Assembly (NCBI GenBank): GCA_012270885.1
Contig: JAAXHN010000085.1
Location: forward strand, 1-44,106
Length of the DNA: 44,106 bases
Direction of reading: 5' to 3'
DNA from: Acidimicrobiia bacterium
GTDB lineage: Bacteria; Actinomycetota; Acidimicrobiia; Spongiisociales; ZC4RG35
Below are positions 16,014 to 23,345 of this stretch, piece by piece; position 1 is the stretch's first letter, and every line of letters begins with the position of its first letter. Under the pieces are notes generated by a model that ran no database searches, had not been told where the DNA came from, and saw only the letters and a program-made list of their open reading frames with translations. A program made the translations under genes and the position numbers.

Positions 16014-17689
16014 GATCGCACCGGTTGCGCCACCGGTCCCGGACCCGCAAAAACAGCAGGCATCGGTTTGAGTTGGCAGCCCTCGACAAAGATGTCAAAG
16101 AAATCCGGGGTGGTCTCCAACTCTATGTGGGTGATCTGCTTGGTCAACCCCTCCGCCCAGCGTCGCTTTTTCTTCGACAGCAGCAGAGCGCGAGCGCCTT
16201 CGACCGCTGCGTTGCCCACTTTGACCACCCGATCGGCCGCCACCGGTGCGATGAGCCCGATCCCGATGGCGGCGCTCACATCCAGATAGGTGGCGAACCC
16301 TCCCGCCAGATACAACCGGTCGATCTCGGCGGGTTCCACCCCTGCGGTCCGCATCACGATCAACTGTCCGCAGTAGTTGGCGGCCTTGGCTTGGGCGAGG
16401 TTGCTGGCGTCCTCTCGCGAGAAGGTGATGCCACGCTCGGGTATCACGTCGATGTAGGACAACTTCCGATCATGAGGAAAGGCGCCCCGCTCGGTCATCA
16501 CACCCTGCCTGCGGAGCCCAGCCAGCAGGTCAACCAAACCCGAACCGCAGATCCCCACCGCCGGTTCGTCCCCGATGGTCCGGTAGGAAGACGCGGTCCC
16601 GTCGTGGGACACCGTAATAGACTCGATGGCCCCGTCGTAGGCGCGCATCCCGTAGGTGACCAGACCGCCTTCGAACGCCGGGCCTGCGGGACAGGAGGCC
16701 GCCCACATTCGGCCCCCATGGCTGAGCACCACCTCGGTGTTGGTGCCCATGTCGACCAGCATCTCGGTCCGTCCCTCCTCACCCAATCGAACCGTCTCCA
16801 CGCACGCCACCGCGTCGGCGCCCACATGGCTGGCCACTAGTGGAATTCCGTACACCTTGGCCTGACGGTTGGCGCGCAATCCCAAACTCCTGCTGTCGGC
16901 CACCAGCGCGGTGTGAGGTCGGCGCCCGGCCAGGTACTCGTGCTCGGTCAGGGACTTGTACGGCATCTCTCCGATGCTCTGCACGCTCAATCCGAACAGG
17001 ATGTCCCGCATGGTGGAGTTGCCCGCCACCACCATCTCGTATACTTGCGGGACGCGCCGACCGGCCCGGCGGGCCAGGTCCCGGGTACCCCGGTTGATGG
17101 CCGCCACCGCGGCATTCTGGAGCTCGCCGGCCACCCCCGGCCGGGCCTCATAGGAGATGCGGTTCATCACGTCGCTGCCGCCAAACTGCTGGGAGTTCTC
17201 GAAGCCGGCCACTCCCAATGTGGCGCCCGATTCGAGATCCACCAACTCGAGGACCACCGTGGTAGTGCCGAGATCCACCGCCAGGCCGCAAATGGCGCCC
17301 CGGTAGCGGTCGAGCACCGTATCCCCGTACCTGACCTCGTCGCCGGCCCGAGTCACGGCCGGACAGAAGTCGCCGGTCCCCCGCTCCCGCAGGCGGCTGG
17401 CCTCGAGGATCCTCGGCCGTCTGCGCAGCGGTGCGAATCTGACGGGGAGGTCATCGTGCACGACCCGGGCTTGGCACGCAAGGCGGAAGTCACCTCGCAG
17501 GAACCGCTCGGTCTCGGTTCGCTGGTTCAGCGCCCCCATCCCTTCGCTTATCTCCACCACACATTCGTGACACTCTCCCCTGCGCAGACACGATGTGGGC
17601 ACTTCGACCTCCAGGGCGTCGGCGTGGTCGAAGATGGTATTGCCGACGACGAGGGGCCGCATCTCCGCGCCATGGGCGACGGTGCTCAC
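16010..17689 (-). CDS. RACo-type corrinoid activation protein (2Fe-2S plus ASKHA domain)
   Basis: This protein of 559 residues has an N-terminal 2Fe-2S ferredoxin-like domain with C34, C40, C43 and C72 (C-x5-C-x2-C-x28-C), a linker, and a DUF4445/ASKHA domain with AVDLGTTTVVLELVD and LVDMGTNTEVVL phosphate-binding loops. Proteins of this family use ATP hydrolysis and low-potential electrons to reduce Co(II) corrinoid back to the active Co(I) state. I chose GTG 17689 because it overlaps the TGA of the upstream small gene (GTGA); an extension to 17833 lies inside that gene and is Arg-rich. It sits between the corrinoid protein and the folate methyltransferase, the place expected for a dedicated reactivase. 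Confidence 0.9.
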   Translation of the reverse strand: MSTVAHGAEMRPLVVGNTIFDHADALEVEVPTSCLRRGECHECVVEISEGMGALNQRTETERFLRGDFRLACQARVVHDDLPVRFAPLRRRPRILEASRLRERGTGDFCPAVTRAGDEVRYGDTVLDRYRGAICGLAVDLGTTTVVLELVDLESGATLGVAGFENSQQFGGSDVMNRISYEARPGVAGELQNAAVAAINRGTRDLARRAGRRVPQVYEMVVAGNSTMRDILFGLSVQSIGEMPYKSLTEHEYLAGRRPHTALVADSRSLGLRANRQAKVYGIPLVASHVGADAVACVETVRLGEEGRTEMLVDMGTNTEVVLSHGGRMWAASCPAGPAFEGGLVTYGMRAYDGAIESITVSHDGTASSYRTIGDEPAVGICGSGLVDLLAGLRRQGVMTERGAFPHDRKLSYIDVIPERGITFSREDASNLAQAKAANYCGQLIVMRTAGVEPAEIDRLYLAGGFATYLDVSAAIGIGLIAPVAADRVVKVGNAAVEGARALLLSKKKRRWAEGLTKQITHIELETTPDFFDIFVEGCQLKPMPAVFAGPGPVAQPVRS

Positions 17690-18027
17690 CGGATCCGGTC
17701 CTCCTCGGAACGGCGTCTCCTTCGCTCTGCGGCGTCTCGTTTGATCCTGACTATCTTTTCCCGGGTCCGCTCGTAGGCTCGGGGATTGGATTCCCAAGCG
17801 GTGCGGTAGTCGAAGGTGCCGTCGTGGGTACAAACCAGTTCATCCGAATCGCGGTCGGCCACGGGGGCCTGGTTGCGGCATCGGAATAGAGCAGTGCAGA
17901 GATCGTGGCGGTCGCGATAAGGACAGCGGGTGCGGGAGGAAACCTCCGCGTGGGAAACGATATCCGAGAAGATTGCAGCCATGCGGTCCAGCCGCTCCTG
18001 GAAGGCTTGCTTATCGGAATCGGACAT
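17686..18027 (-). CDS. Small cysteine-motif protein of unknown function in corrinoid operon
   Basis: I do not recognise this 113-residue protein. It has four cysteines, C35, C44, C50 and C66 (C-x8-C-x5-C-x15-C) in TRCPYRDRHDLCTALFRC and ELVCTHDG, followed by an Arg/Lys-rich helical tail. The spacing could bind zinc or an Fe-S cluster. It starts 11 bp after the corrinoid gene and its stop overlaps the RACo start (GTGA), so it is translated as part of the system. Electron transfer to the activase or a scaffold role for the corrinoid protein are possible roles, as inference. The overlap structure and the ordered cysteines make a real gene likely. Confidence 0.7.
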   Translation of the reverse strand: MSDSDKQAFQERLDRMAAIFSDIVSHAEVSSRTRCPYRDRHDLCTALFRCRNQAPVADRDSDELVCTHDGTFDYRTAWESNPRAYERTREKIVRIKRDAAERRRRRSEEDRIR

Positions 18028-18038
18028 ATCTGTCCTGT

Positions 18039-18788
18039 TCAGTTGACCTCGACGGCTAGCTTCTTGGCCAGCTCCACGCAGGCGAGCGCGTCCTTGCCGT
18101 AGCCGTCGGCGCCCACGTCTTTGCCGAACTCAGGAGTGACCGGAGCGCCGCCAACCATGAACCGCACCGAGTCCCGCAGGCCGGCGTCCTTGAACGCCTC
18201 CACCGTCTTGGCCATGTTCGGCATTGTCGTGGTCAGCAAAGCAGACATGCCGATCAGGTGGGCATGGTGCTCTTCCACCGCGGCGACGAACTCGGCAGGG
18301 GAGGTGTTGACGCCCAGATCGATCACCGTGAAACCGCCGCCTCGCAGCATCATAATGCATAGGTTCTTGCCGATGTCGTGCAGGTCGCCTTGGACCGTCC
18401 CCATGATCACCGTGCCGATCGGGTCCACCCCGGAGGCAGCCAGGATCGGCTCGATGTGTGCCATCCCGGCTTTCATCGCCCGTGCCGACACGAGAACTTC
18501 CGGGACGAATACGTATCCCTCACGGAACTTGATGCCCACTATCCCCATCCCGGCGATGAGCCCGTCGTCCATGATCTCGAGGGCCCCGACACCCCCGTCC
18601 AGCGCTTCCCTGGTCATCCGATCGACGGCGACGTTGTCTCCTTCGATCAGAGCTTCGGCGATGTCCTGCATGGCCGGCGACACCCGGCTGAAGAGCGCCA
18701 CGTTCCTCTCGATCTCTTCGGGCCGTTCGAGGAACTCCTCGATCTCGGAGCGGATGAACTCGTTGGCTATGTCAGATAGTTGGGCCAT
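18039..18788 (-). CDS. Corrinoid protein (methyltransferase cognate, MtbC/MtvC-like)
   Basis: This protein of 249 residues has an N-terminal helical cap domain of the methionine-synthase type (residues 1-115) and a cobalamin-binding Rossmann domain. D135-x-H137-x-x-G140 in GDLHDIGKN supplies the lower cobalt ligand, followed by S182-A-L and G213-G214. It carries the methyl group between the UroD-type methyltransferase and the folate methyltransferase. I chose ATG 18788, the start of the usual MAQLSDIANEF-like N-terminus; an upstream TTG at 18812 is possible and neither has a good RBS. It follows the UroD-family gene by about 58 bp on the same strand. Confidence 0.93.
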   Translation of the reverse strand: MAQLSDIANEFIRSEIEEFLERPEEIERNVALFSRVSPAMQDIAEALIEGDNVAVDRMTREALDGGVGALEIMDDGLIAGMGIVGIKFREGYVFVPEVLVSARAMKAGMAHIEPILAASGVDPIGTVIMGTVQGDLHDIGKNLCIMMLRGGGFTVIDLGVNTSPAEFVAAVEEHHAHLIGMSALLTTTMPNMAKTVEAFKDAGLRDSVRFMVGGAPVTPEFGKDVGADGYGKDALACVELAKKLAVEVN

Positions 18789-18846
18789 GGAAGAAAAGTG
18801 GGTGGATATCAAGGTATGGGGTTGCGCCGGCCATTGTCAGTCTGTG

Positions 18847-19905
18847 TCAGCCGCCGTTGCCTGCCGGAGGGGGATCGTGAACCACCAGCCGCCCGTCCGG
18901 TCTATGGGTGTCAGAATAGTCGCGGGCCGAGTCCGCTAGCGCCCTGAGCACGTCGATCTTGGTTCCGAGCGGCACCGAACCCTCCGGGGCGATCCCGTTG
19001 ATCCCGGCTTCCAGCACCTTCATGCACGCCTCGTAGGTGTCCTCATAGGTGCCGCTGAACAGGGTGGTCGGATTGTTGATGTTGCCCATCAGGGACATGC
19101 GTTCCCCAGCGATCTCCTTGGCGACATGGGGATCCACCTGGGACTCGAAATGGAAACAGTCCCAGCCCGCCTCGGCGAAATAGTCGATCCGGTCGGTCGT
19201 CTCCCCACAGCAATGGAAGATGCTCGGTCCTCCCATCTCCACGGTCACGCCTTTGTGCATCTCGAGGAGAAAGTCCCGATAGGTTTCGGGACTGACCAAC
19301 TCCCGGTTGGCGTGGTCGGCCCACATCACCGCGTCGGCGCCCGCTTCCAGTTGAGCATGGGCAGACATCATGGAGGCGGGAAGCAGCACCTCGAGGTAAC
19401 GCCGGATCTTGTCGGGGTCGAGGATCGTATCCATGAGGAAGTTCTCGATCCCGACCAGGTGGTACCCGACCGACCAGGGACCGTACACCTTCCCGACGAT
19501 GCCGACGTCGGGGTAACGCTTCCGGAGCAGCCTGATGGCGCCGAGCGCCGCTTCGAACGACGGCCGCTTCAGGTAGTCGGATGGGATTTTGAAGTCTTCG
19601 GGGTCGGTGAGCACGTGGTCGTCGGTAGCCGGCCAGTTGTCCACCGTCCCCCACCAAGTGGCCGCGTCCAGGGCGTCGGCTTCAAGTTGGGAATGGAACA
19701 CCGGCATGATCGTGTCGAGACCGAGCTCTTCGTGGGCGGTGGCCGCCAAGCGGGCCATCTTCTCTGCGTCGAGATGGGCTTCGGGGAACCAGGCGTCGGC
19801 GATTTCCATCGAATCAAGGGTTATCACCGAGCTGAGTGTCATGGCAGGCACCTTGTCCACCCGCCCGCCGTACAACGCGGACAGGAAACGGCGGCGCGGC
19901 GTCAT
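18847..19905 (-). CDS. UroD/MtaA-family methyltransferase (methyl-substrate:corrinoid)
   Basis: This 352-residue uroporphyrinogen-decarboxylase-fold protein starts MTPRRRFLSALYGGRVDKVP, the usual N-terminus of MtaA/MtvB-type methyltransferases; an ATG at 19992 would add 29 residues without support. H231 and C233 of the zinc HxCG motif are present (IFHCCGE). The second zinc cysteine, normally in an APGC-like motif near the C-terminus, is replaced by APEG (G309). C250 might substitute. As first gene of the operon it probably takes a methyl group from the substrate and gives it to the corrinoid protein. In acetogens such enzymes demethylate methoxyarenes; others act on methylamines or methylthiols. 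No heme genes are adjacent, so a true HemE is unlikely. Confidence 0.85.
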   Translation of the reverse strand: MTPRRRFLSALYGGRVDKVPAMTLSSVITLDSMEIADAWFPEAHLDAEKMARLAATAHEELGLDTIMPVFHSQLEADALDAATWWGTVDNWPATDDHVLTDPEDFKIPSDYLKRPSFEAALGAIRLLRKRYPDVGIVGKVYGPWSVGYHLVGIENFLMDTILDPDKIRRYLEVLLPASMMSAHAQLEAGADAVMWADHANRELVSPETYRDFLLEMHKGVTVEMGGPSIFHCCGETTDRIDYFAEAGWDCFHFESQVDPHVAKEIAGERMSLMGNINNPTTLFSGTYEDTYEACMKVLEAGINGIAPEGSVPLGTKIDVLRALADSARDYSDTHRPDGRLVVHDPPPAGNGG

Positions 19906-20168
19906 CCACTCACCGGTGAGCCGGGTGAAGTTCTCGCCCCTTCTCTTTACTTTTGCAGGGGAGATAGCCAGTCCTTTCCACGCGCCGCCCATCCGTACGG
20001 CAGGGCAGCAGTTTCGAAGCGCTTATCGGTAAGGATAACGACCCAGACCACTACCCGCAGATGCCGTGGACATGCCTTTCAAGCTCCACCCACTCTTGGA
20101 GGAGTCGCATCTGACACCGCAACTATTATCAACTGGCAAGCGCTAGCTCACAACCAAGGAGAGTCACC
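19906..20168. promoter_or_regulatory. Divergent regulatory region between corrinoid operon and M24 gene
   Basis: This 263-bp non-coding stretch separates the minus-strand corrinoid operon from the plus-strand M24 gene. TATTAT at 20124-20129 could be a -10 for the M24 gene, which has AAGGAG (20156-20161) 7 bases before its ATG. A run CTTTACTTTTGCAGGGGAG lies near the corrinoid side. I looked for a cobalamin riboswitch and did not recognise one. No clear operator palindrome is visible. Confidence 0.35.
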
Positions 20169-21335
20169 ATGACACAAGTCCCCGTATCCCACATCACCTC
20201 GGATGCCGAGCGGGCCCGACGCTACGCCGCCCTCCGGGAAGTCATGGCCGGCGCAGGCCACGACGCCTGGGTCATTTGCAGCCGCGGCGACGAGTTCGTG
20301 CGTGGACGGGTCCAGTACGTGAGCGACATCTTCCAGTGGGCGGGCCGTGGGTTCGTGGTGTTCCCTCCTTCCGGCGAGGCCATCTTCGTGGTGGACCCGC
20401 TCTGGGGCACCGGCTACGCCATGCAGGGCCGATGGCTCCACGACTACCGTCAGCCCGACAACGCCGGGGCGGAGATCGGGGCGATCCTCTCCGATCTCGG
20501 GCTGGCCAAGGGGACCATTGGAGTAGTGGGACTGGTCGATATCACCTGCGTTGGGGACTACAACGACATGCGCAACGCCCTCCCCAACGCCACCTGGCAG
20601 GATGCCACCGACCTCTTCGACGACGTCCGGATGATCAAGAGCCAGGAGGAGATCGACGCCACCTACGAGACCGGCAAGCTCGTCCGCCAGGTATTCAGGG
20701 GAATCGAGGCGGAGATACGCCCCGGAGTCGAGGAACTCGATGTTCTCTCCGAGGCGCATCGCTTGGCGCGTCAACTGGGCTGCATGGAGGGCATCGCCCT
20801 CATGGGCCGCGCTCCCTTCGAGTGTTTCGGGCCGGGAACCCGGGGAGTGATCGAGAAGGATGACATCATGGTGATCGACCTGGAGTGGGGAGGCCCCTCC
20901 GGATACTGGGTCGAGGTCCGCAGGGTGTACAGCTTCAAGCCTCCGACTGCCGAGCAACAGAAGTTCTGGGAGATGCGGGTGGAGAGCTTCGACGCCGTAG
21001 TGCAAGCAATGAAGGCCGGAGAGTCCTCCGACACCGTCCTCGACGCGCGAGACAAGTGCTACGAGGCCTGGGGGTATCCCCCGGCGAAGAGCATCAACTC
21101 CTTCACCGCCCATGGGATCGGCGTCGACTCGTTGGAACCCCCGTGGATACCGGGTAAGGAGCGGATCATGCAGGAGAACATGATCATCAACACCCATCCG
21201 GCCGTGGCGATCCCCGATCCCGAAAAGGGCGCCATGCTGGGCGGCATCAGCATCGCCGACAACGTCCTGGTCACCGCCGACGGCCCCGTCCGGATGGTGG
21301 ACCAGGTCGACGAGTGGATCGTCCTCGACTGCTGA
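20169..21335 (+). CDS. Second M24 creatinase-like protein (paralogue of 3400-4563)
   Basis: This 388-residue protein aligns with the product of 3400-4563 without a gap over about the first 300 residues, with shared blocks such as QYVSD, FQWAG, DATDLFDD, IDLEWGGPSGYW and AHGIG. The M24 ligand positions carry the same changes: D237 and H315 kept, second Asp now E249, first Glu now H343 (NTHPAV), last Glu now A363. It is therefore a metal-independent-looking, creatinase-like hydrolase. It is transcribed divergently from the corrinoid demethylation operon, and the shared spacer suggests common control. If it released a methylated amine, the methyltransferase system could use it, but that link is inference. 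Confidence 0.86.
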   Translation: MTQVPVSHITSDAERARRYAALREVMAGAGHDAWVICSRGDEFVRGRVQYVSDIFQWAGRGFVVFPPSGEAIFVVDPLWGTGYAMQGRWLHDYRQPDNAGAEIGAILSDLGLAKGTIGVVGLVDITCVGDYNDMRNALPNATWQDATDLFDDVRMIKSQEEIDATYETGKLVRQVFRGIEAEIRPGVEELDVLSEAHRLARQLGCMEGIALMGRAPFECFGPGTRGVIEKDDIMVIDLEWGGPSGYWVEVRRVYSFKPPTAEQQKFWEMRVESFDAVVQAMKAGESSDTVLDARDKCYEAWGYPPAKSINSFTAHGIGVDSLEPPWIPGKERIMQENMIINTHPAVAIPDPEKGAMLGGISIADNVLVTADGPVRMVDQVDEWIVLDC

Positions 21336-21373
21336 ACCACGACTCCCCTAACTAAAGAACTCCTTAACCGACC

Positions 21374-21400
21374 GAGGCCGGGGTACGGCACCCCGGCCTC
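21374..21400 (+). terminator. Rho-independent-type hairpin after the M24 gene
   Basis: A perfect 11-bp GC-rich stem pairs 21374-21384 with 21390-21400 around the loop ACGGC. It lies 39 bp after the M24 stop and 41 bp before the convergent PIN gene end. Only a short T-rich stretch follows (CACGTTTGG), so it may work in both directions. Confidence 0.75.
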
Positions 21401-21440
21401 GCGTCACGTTTGGGATGGTATGGAGGGGTCTAGGGCCAGA

Positions 21441-21869
21441 TCAAGCCAACGGGTTCACCCAACGGAGACCCCTGAAACGGGCGAAATCCCAGTCACAAGA
21501 GTAAAGATCGGCACCATGCTCCACGGCAAGAGCAGCCAGATGGGCATCAGAGGTCAGGTTTCCTCCAGCACCCAGTGGCCCAAGGAGGTCCCTCAGCACG
21601 GAGAGGTGGCGTGGGGTCGGATGCACAACGGTGGTGCATGGTTGCTCCATCCAAGACTCCACCACATCGAAGGCCTCCTGGATGCCCATGGGGTTCTGCA
21701 TGATCCGGGATGAAGTTGACAAGCGTAGGAACGCCAATATCACCGACCAACTCAGAGCGACCGTCTCCACTCCTGAAAGAGTTTCCTCAAGCCACAATGC
21801 CGCCCCCGCATGGTGGGGCGAGTCGGAGTTATATGCGTAGAGAAGGAGGTTGACATCGGGAAGCTTCAC
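21441..21869 (-). CDS. VapC-type PIN toxin (mycobacterial VapC43-like subgroup)
   Basis: This 142-residue PIN-domain RNase has D5 in LPDVNLLLYAYN, the LSWSVILAFLRLST segment seen in the mycobacterial subgroup whose second acid is replaced by a Trp/Phe-rich strand, and the C-terminal acids D108 (LTSDAHLA) and D126/D128 (SCDWDFARF). The GTG start at 21869 overlaps the antitoxin TGA (GTGA). Family members cleave tRNA or other structured RNA when not bound by the antitoxin. The protein looks full length. Gene order and coupling are those of a normal VapBC operon. Confidence 0.87.
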   Translation of the reverse strand: MKLPDVNLLLYAYNSDSPHHAGAALWLEETLSGVETVALSWSVILAFLRLSTSSRIMQNPMGIQEAFDVVESWMEQPCTTVVHPTPRHLSVLRDLLGPLGAGGNLTSDAHLAALAVEHGADLYSCDWDFARFRGLRWVNPLA

Positions 21870-22126
21870 TTACCGAGTTCCAGCTTGTGCGCCACGGCCT
21901 GGTCCTCAAGTTGATCTGCCAGCCGTAATGCCCGGTTAAGATCAATTCCCGGGCGGGCGCCTAGTGGCCTCGCTATCACTTTGAAACGTTTTGCCCTCGG
22001 GCTCTCCACAGCCAAACCAGCACGCAACGTGGAGTTCAGCACCTCTTTGAAAGACACATCTCGCTCACGAGCCAAATCCTTCAACCGGGCCCCGAGATCA
22101 GGATCAAGAGTAACTGTGGTCCTCAT
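21866..22126 (-). CDS. VapB-type antitoxin
   Basis: This 86-residue protein starts MRTTVTLDPDLGARLKDLARE, a ribbon-helix-helix strand and helix of the VapB type, then FKEVLNSTLRAGL. The C-terminal part (residues 45-86) would wrap the toxin. ATG 22126 is preferred. ATG codons at 22138 and 22135 are in frame but overlap the -10-like TATGAT. With the -10 at 22139-22134, transcription would begin at 22127/22126, so the message is probably leaderless, as for the first antitoxin in this window. The stop overlaps the toxin start. Confidence 0.8.
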   Translation of the reverse strand: MRTTVTLDPDLGARLKDLARERDVSFKEVLNSTLRAGLAVESPRAKRFKVIARPLGARPGIDLNRALRLADQLEDQAVAHKLELGK

Positions 22127-22133
22127 TATTGGC

Positions 22134-22162
22134 ATCATAGCATCAAGAGAAAGAACATTAAA
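22134..22162 (-). promoter_or_regulatory. Promoter of the second VapBC operon
   Basis: On the minus strand TTTAAT (22162-22157) and TATGAT (22139-22134) are separated by 17 bp. The predicted start point lies one base before, or on, the antitoxin ATG at 22126. The surrounding DNA is much more AT-rich than its neighbours. The -35 match is weak (3 of 6). Confidence 0.5.
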
Positions 22163-22164
22163 AC

Positions 22165-22187
22165 ATCACTACCACGTGACTAGTGAT
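22165..22187. promoter_or_regulatory. Palindromic operator candidate of VapBC
   Basis: ATCACTA (22165-22171) and TAGTGAT (22181-22187) form a perfect 7-bp inverted repeat around a spacer that contains the palindrome CACGTG (22173-22178). It lies just upstream of the -35 element, a suitable place for autoregulation by the VapB/VapBC complex. Confidence 0.45.
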
Positions 22188-22277
22188 TGCCGGGTTGACA
22201 TGGGTCATATCATCAGTGCATGAGAGACGTCAGCGGTTCCCATTCCCCCATCACAGTGTGGCCTTGGCGCCCTTCCC

Positions 22278-22505
22278 GTGCAGAAGAGCTGTAGAGCTTC
22301 TCGAACTCTCTGTGCTTTGGTGGCTGTCGGCCTGCTGCTCCCGGCCTGTGGCAACGGGGAGGAATCTACGGTCTGGGACTCTCCCCCACCCGTCTCGGAG
22401 AACGGCGGGGTCACCACAACCGTGACCGTCCCCGAGCTGGACGCTCATTTCGAGCCGACCCTGGGAGACGGCCAACACGAGATGGAAGCAGTCACTCCCA
22501 GCTAG
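22278..22505 (+). CDS. Small putative lipoprotein
   Basis: This 75-codon frame starts at GTG 22278. The first 24 residues form a lipoprotein signal: basic start, hydrophobic ALVAVGLLLP core, and the lipobox LPAC with C24. The mature part (about 51 residues) is Thr/Val/Pro-rich in the middle (SENGGVTTTVTVPEL) and acidic at the end. I see no known domain. No Shine-Dalgarno sequence precedes the GTG. The clean lipobox favours a real secreted lipoprotein; its shortness and lack of RBS leave room for a decayed fragment. It stands alone between the VapBC promoter and the flavin reductase terminator. Confidence 0.5.
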   Translation: MQKSCRASRTLCALVAVGLLLPACGNGEESTVWDSPPPVSENGGVTTTVTVPELDAHFEPTLGDGQHEMEAVTPS

Positions 22506-22560
22506 GCCCGGTCGTTCCCTCGCTCTGCGAACCCGTAGGCGGTAAGCAGTCTCGAAAATA

Positions 22561-22586
22561 GTCACTGCTCCCAGGGGGAGCGTGAC
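22561..22586 (-). terminator. Intrinsic terminator of the MBL/flavin reductase operon
   Basis: GTCAC (22561-22565) pairs with GTGAC (22582-22586) and GCTCCC (22567-22572) with GGGAGC (22576-22581), with one bulged T and a 3-base loop. On the minus strand it is followed by TATTTTCG. It lies 9 bp after the flavin reductase stop codon. Confidence 0.7.
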
Positions 22587-22595
22587 AAACCGGGG

Positions 22596-23345
22596 TCACT
22601 CGGGATAGTGGTAGTAGCTCCCTCGGAAATACCCCAAGGCGGGTTGGTCGGTGTCAGCCATCTCCATCCTCTCCACCTGTCCCAGGTAGATCACATGGTC
22701 ACCGCCGTCATAGCCTGCGATTACCCGGCACTCGAACCTCGCTATGTAGTCGGAGAGGAGAGGAACCCCTCCCAGACCCGGCGACCAGGAAACTCCGTCG
22801 AGCTTTTCTGCTCCGGAGAGGTCGCTGCGGGTGAATCGTCTCGACACCGACTCCTGGTCGGCAGAGAGAACATGCACGGCATAGCGGGTGGCGGTGGACA
22901 TGACGTTATAGCTGTTGGTGCCCCGATCGATGCACACCAGCACCAGGGGAGGATCGAGAGACACCGATGTGAAGGAATTGACTACCAGCGCAGCTAGGAC
23001 AGACTCCTGATCGACGGCCGTTACCGCATTCACCCCGGTCATGAACTGTCCGCAGGCATTGCGGAACTCCTTGGCGTCTATAACGTCCGGGTCCGATGCC
23101 GGGTCATCCCACTCGACGGTGTCGCCCAACCAGCGGATCAGGCTTCCAACCCGGCGAGCCGGAAACGGAAGCCGCTCATCCCCTTCAACACTGTTACCAA
23201 ACGAACGAACCAAACGCCCGACCCGACGAGCCGGAACCAGGACCCTCTCTTCCACTCCGATGCCATCGCCAATCCTGCGAACCAAACCACGAGTCTGGCG
23301 CGGCGAAGACTGAGATTCCTGGTTCGATTCCCCTGCGCCGCTCAT
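22596..23345 (-). CDS. Flavin reductase-like protein with N-terminal triple repeat
   Basis: This is a 249-residue protein. Residues about 90-249 form a flavin reductase (FMN-binding split barrel) domain: FRNACGQFMTGVNAVTA, NSFTSVSLDPPLVLVCID, and the C-terminal GYDGGDHVIYLGQVERME. It would reduce FMN/FAD for an oxygenase or act as an FMN-bound oxidoreductase. Residues 15-81 hold three imperfect 20-24-residue repeats (P15-V37, P38-F61, P62-D81) of the form PARRVGxLxRxxGxxVExDE, basic at the start and acidic at the end. I know of no standard flavin reductase with such a segment. The ATG overlaps the MBL-fold gene stop (ATGA) and GGAGG lies inside that gene's end. Confidence 0.85.
   Translation of the reverse strand: MSGAGESNQESQSSPRQTRGLVRRIGDGIGVEERVLVPARRVGRLVRSFGNSVEGDERLPFPARRVGSLIRWLGDTVEWDDPASDPDVIDAKEFRNACGQFMTGVNAVTAVDQESVLAALVVNSFTSVSLDPPLVLVCIDRGTNSYNVMSTATRYAVHVLSADQESVSRRFTRSDLSGAEKLDGVSWSPGLGGVPLLSDYIARFECRVIAGYDGGDHVIYLGQVERMEMADTDQPALGYFRGSYYHYPE

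Noticed and set aside
17690-17833. N-terminal extension of the RACo-like protein
   Set aside because: It lies inside the small cysteine protein gene, is Arg-rich, and GTG 17689 has a clean GTGA overlap.
19906-20168. Cobalamin riboswitch before the corrinoid operon
   Set aside because: I looked for the conserved B12-box pattern and paired arms and could not recognise them; absence by eye is not proof.
20148-21197. Long minus-strand frame opposite the second M24 gene
   Set aside because: Antisense shadow of a protein with clear homology to the paralogue at 3400-4563.
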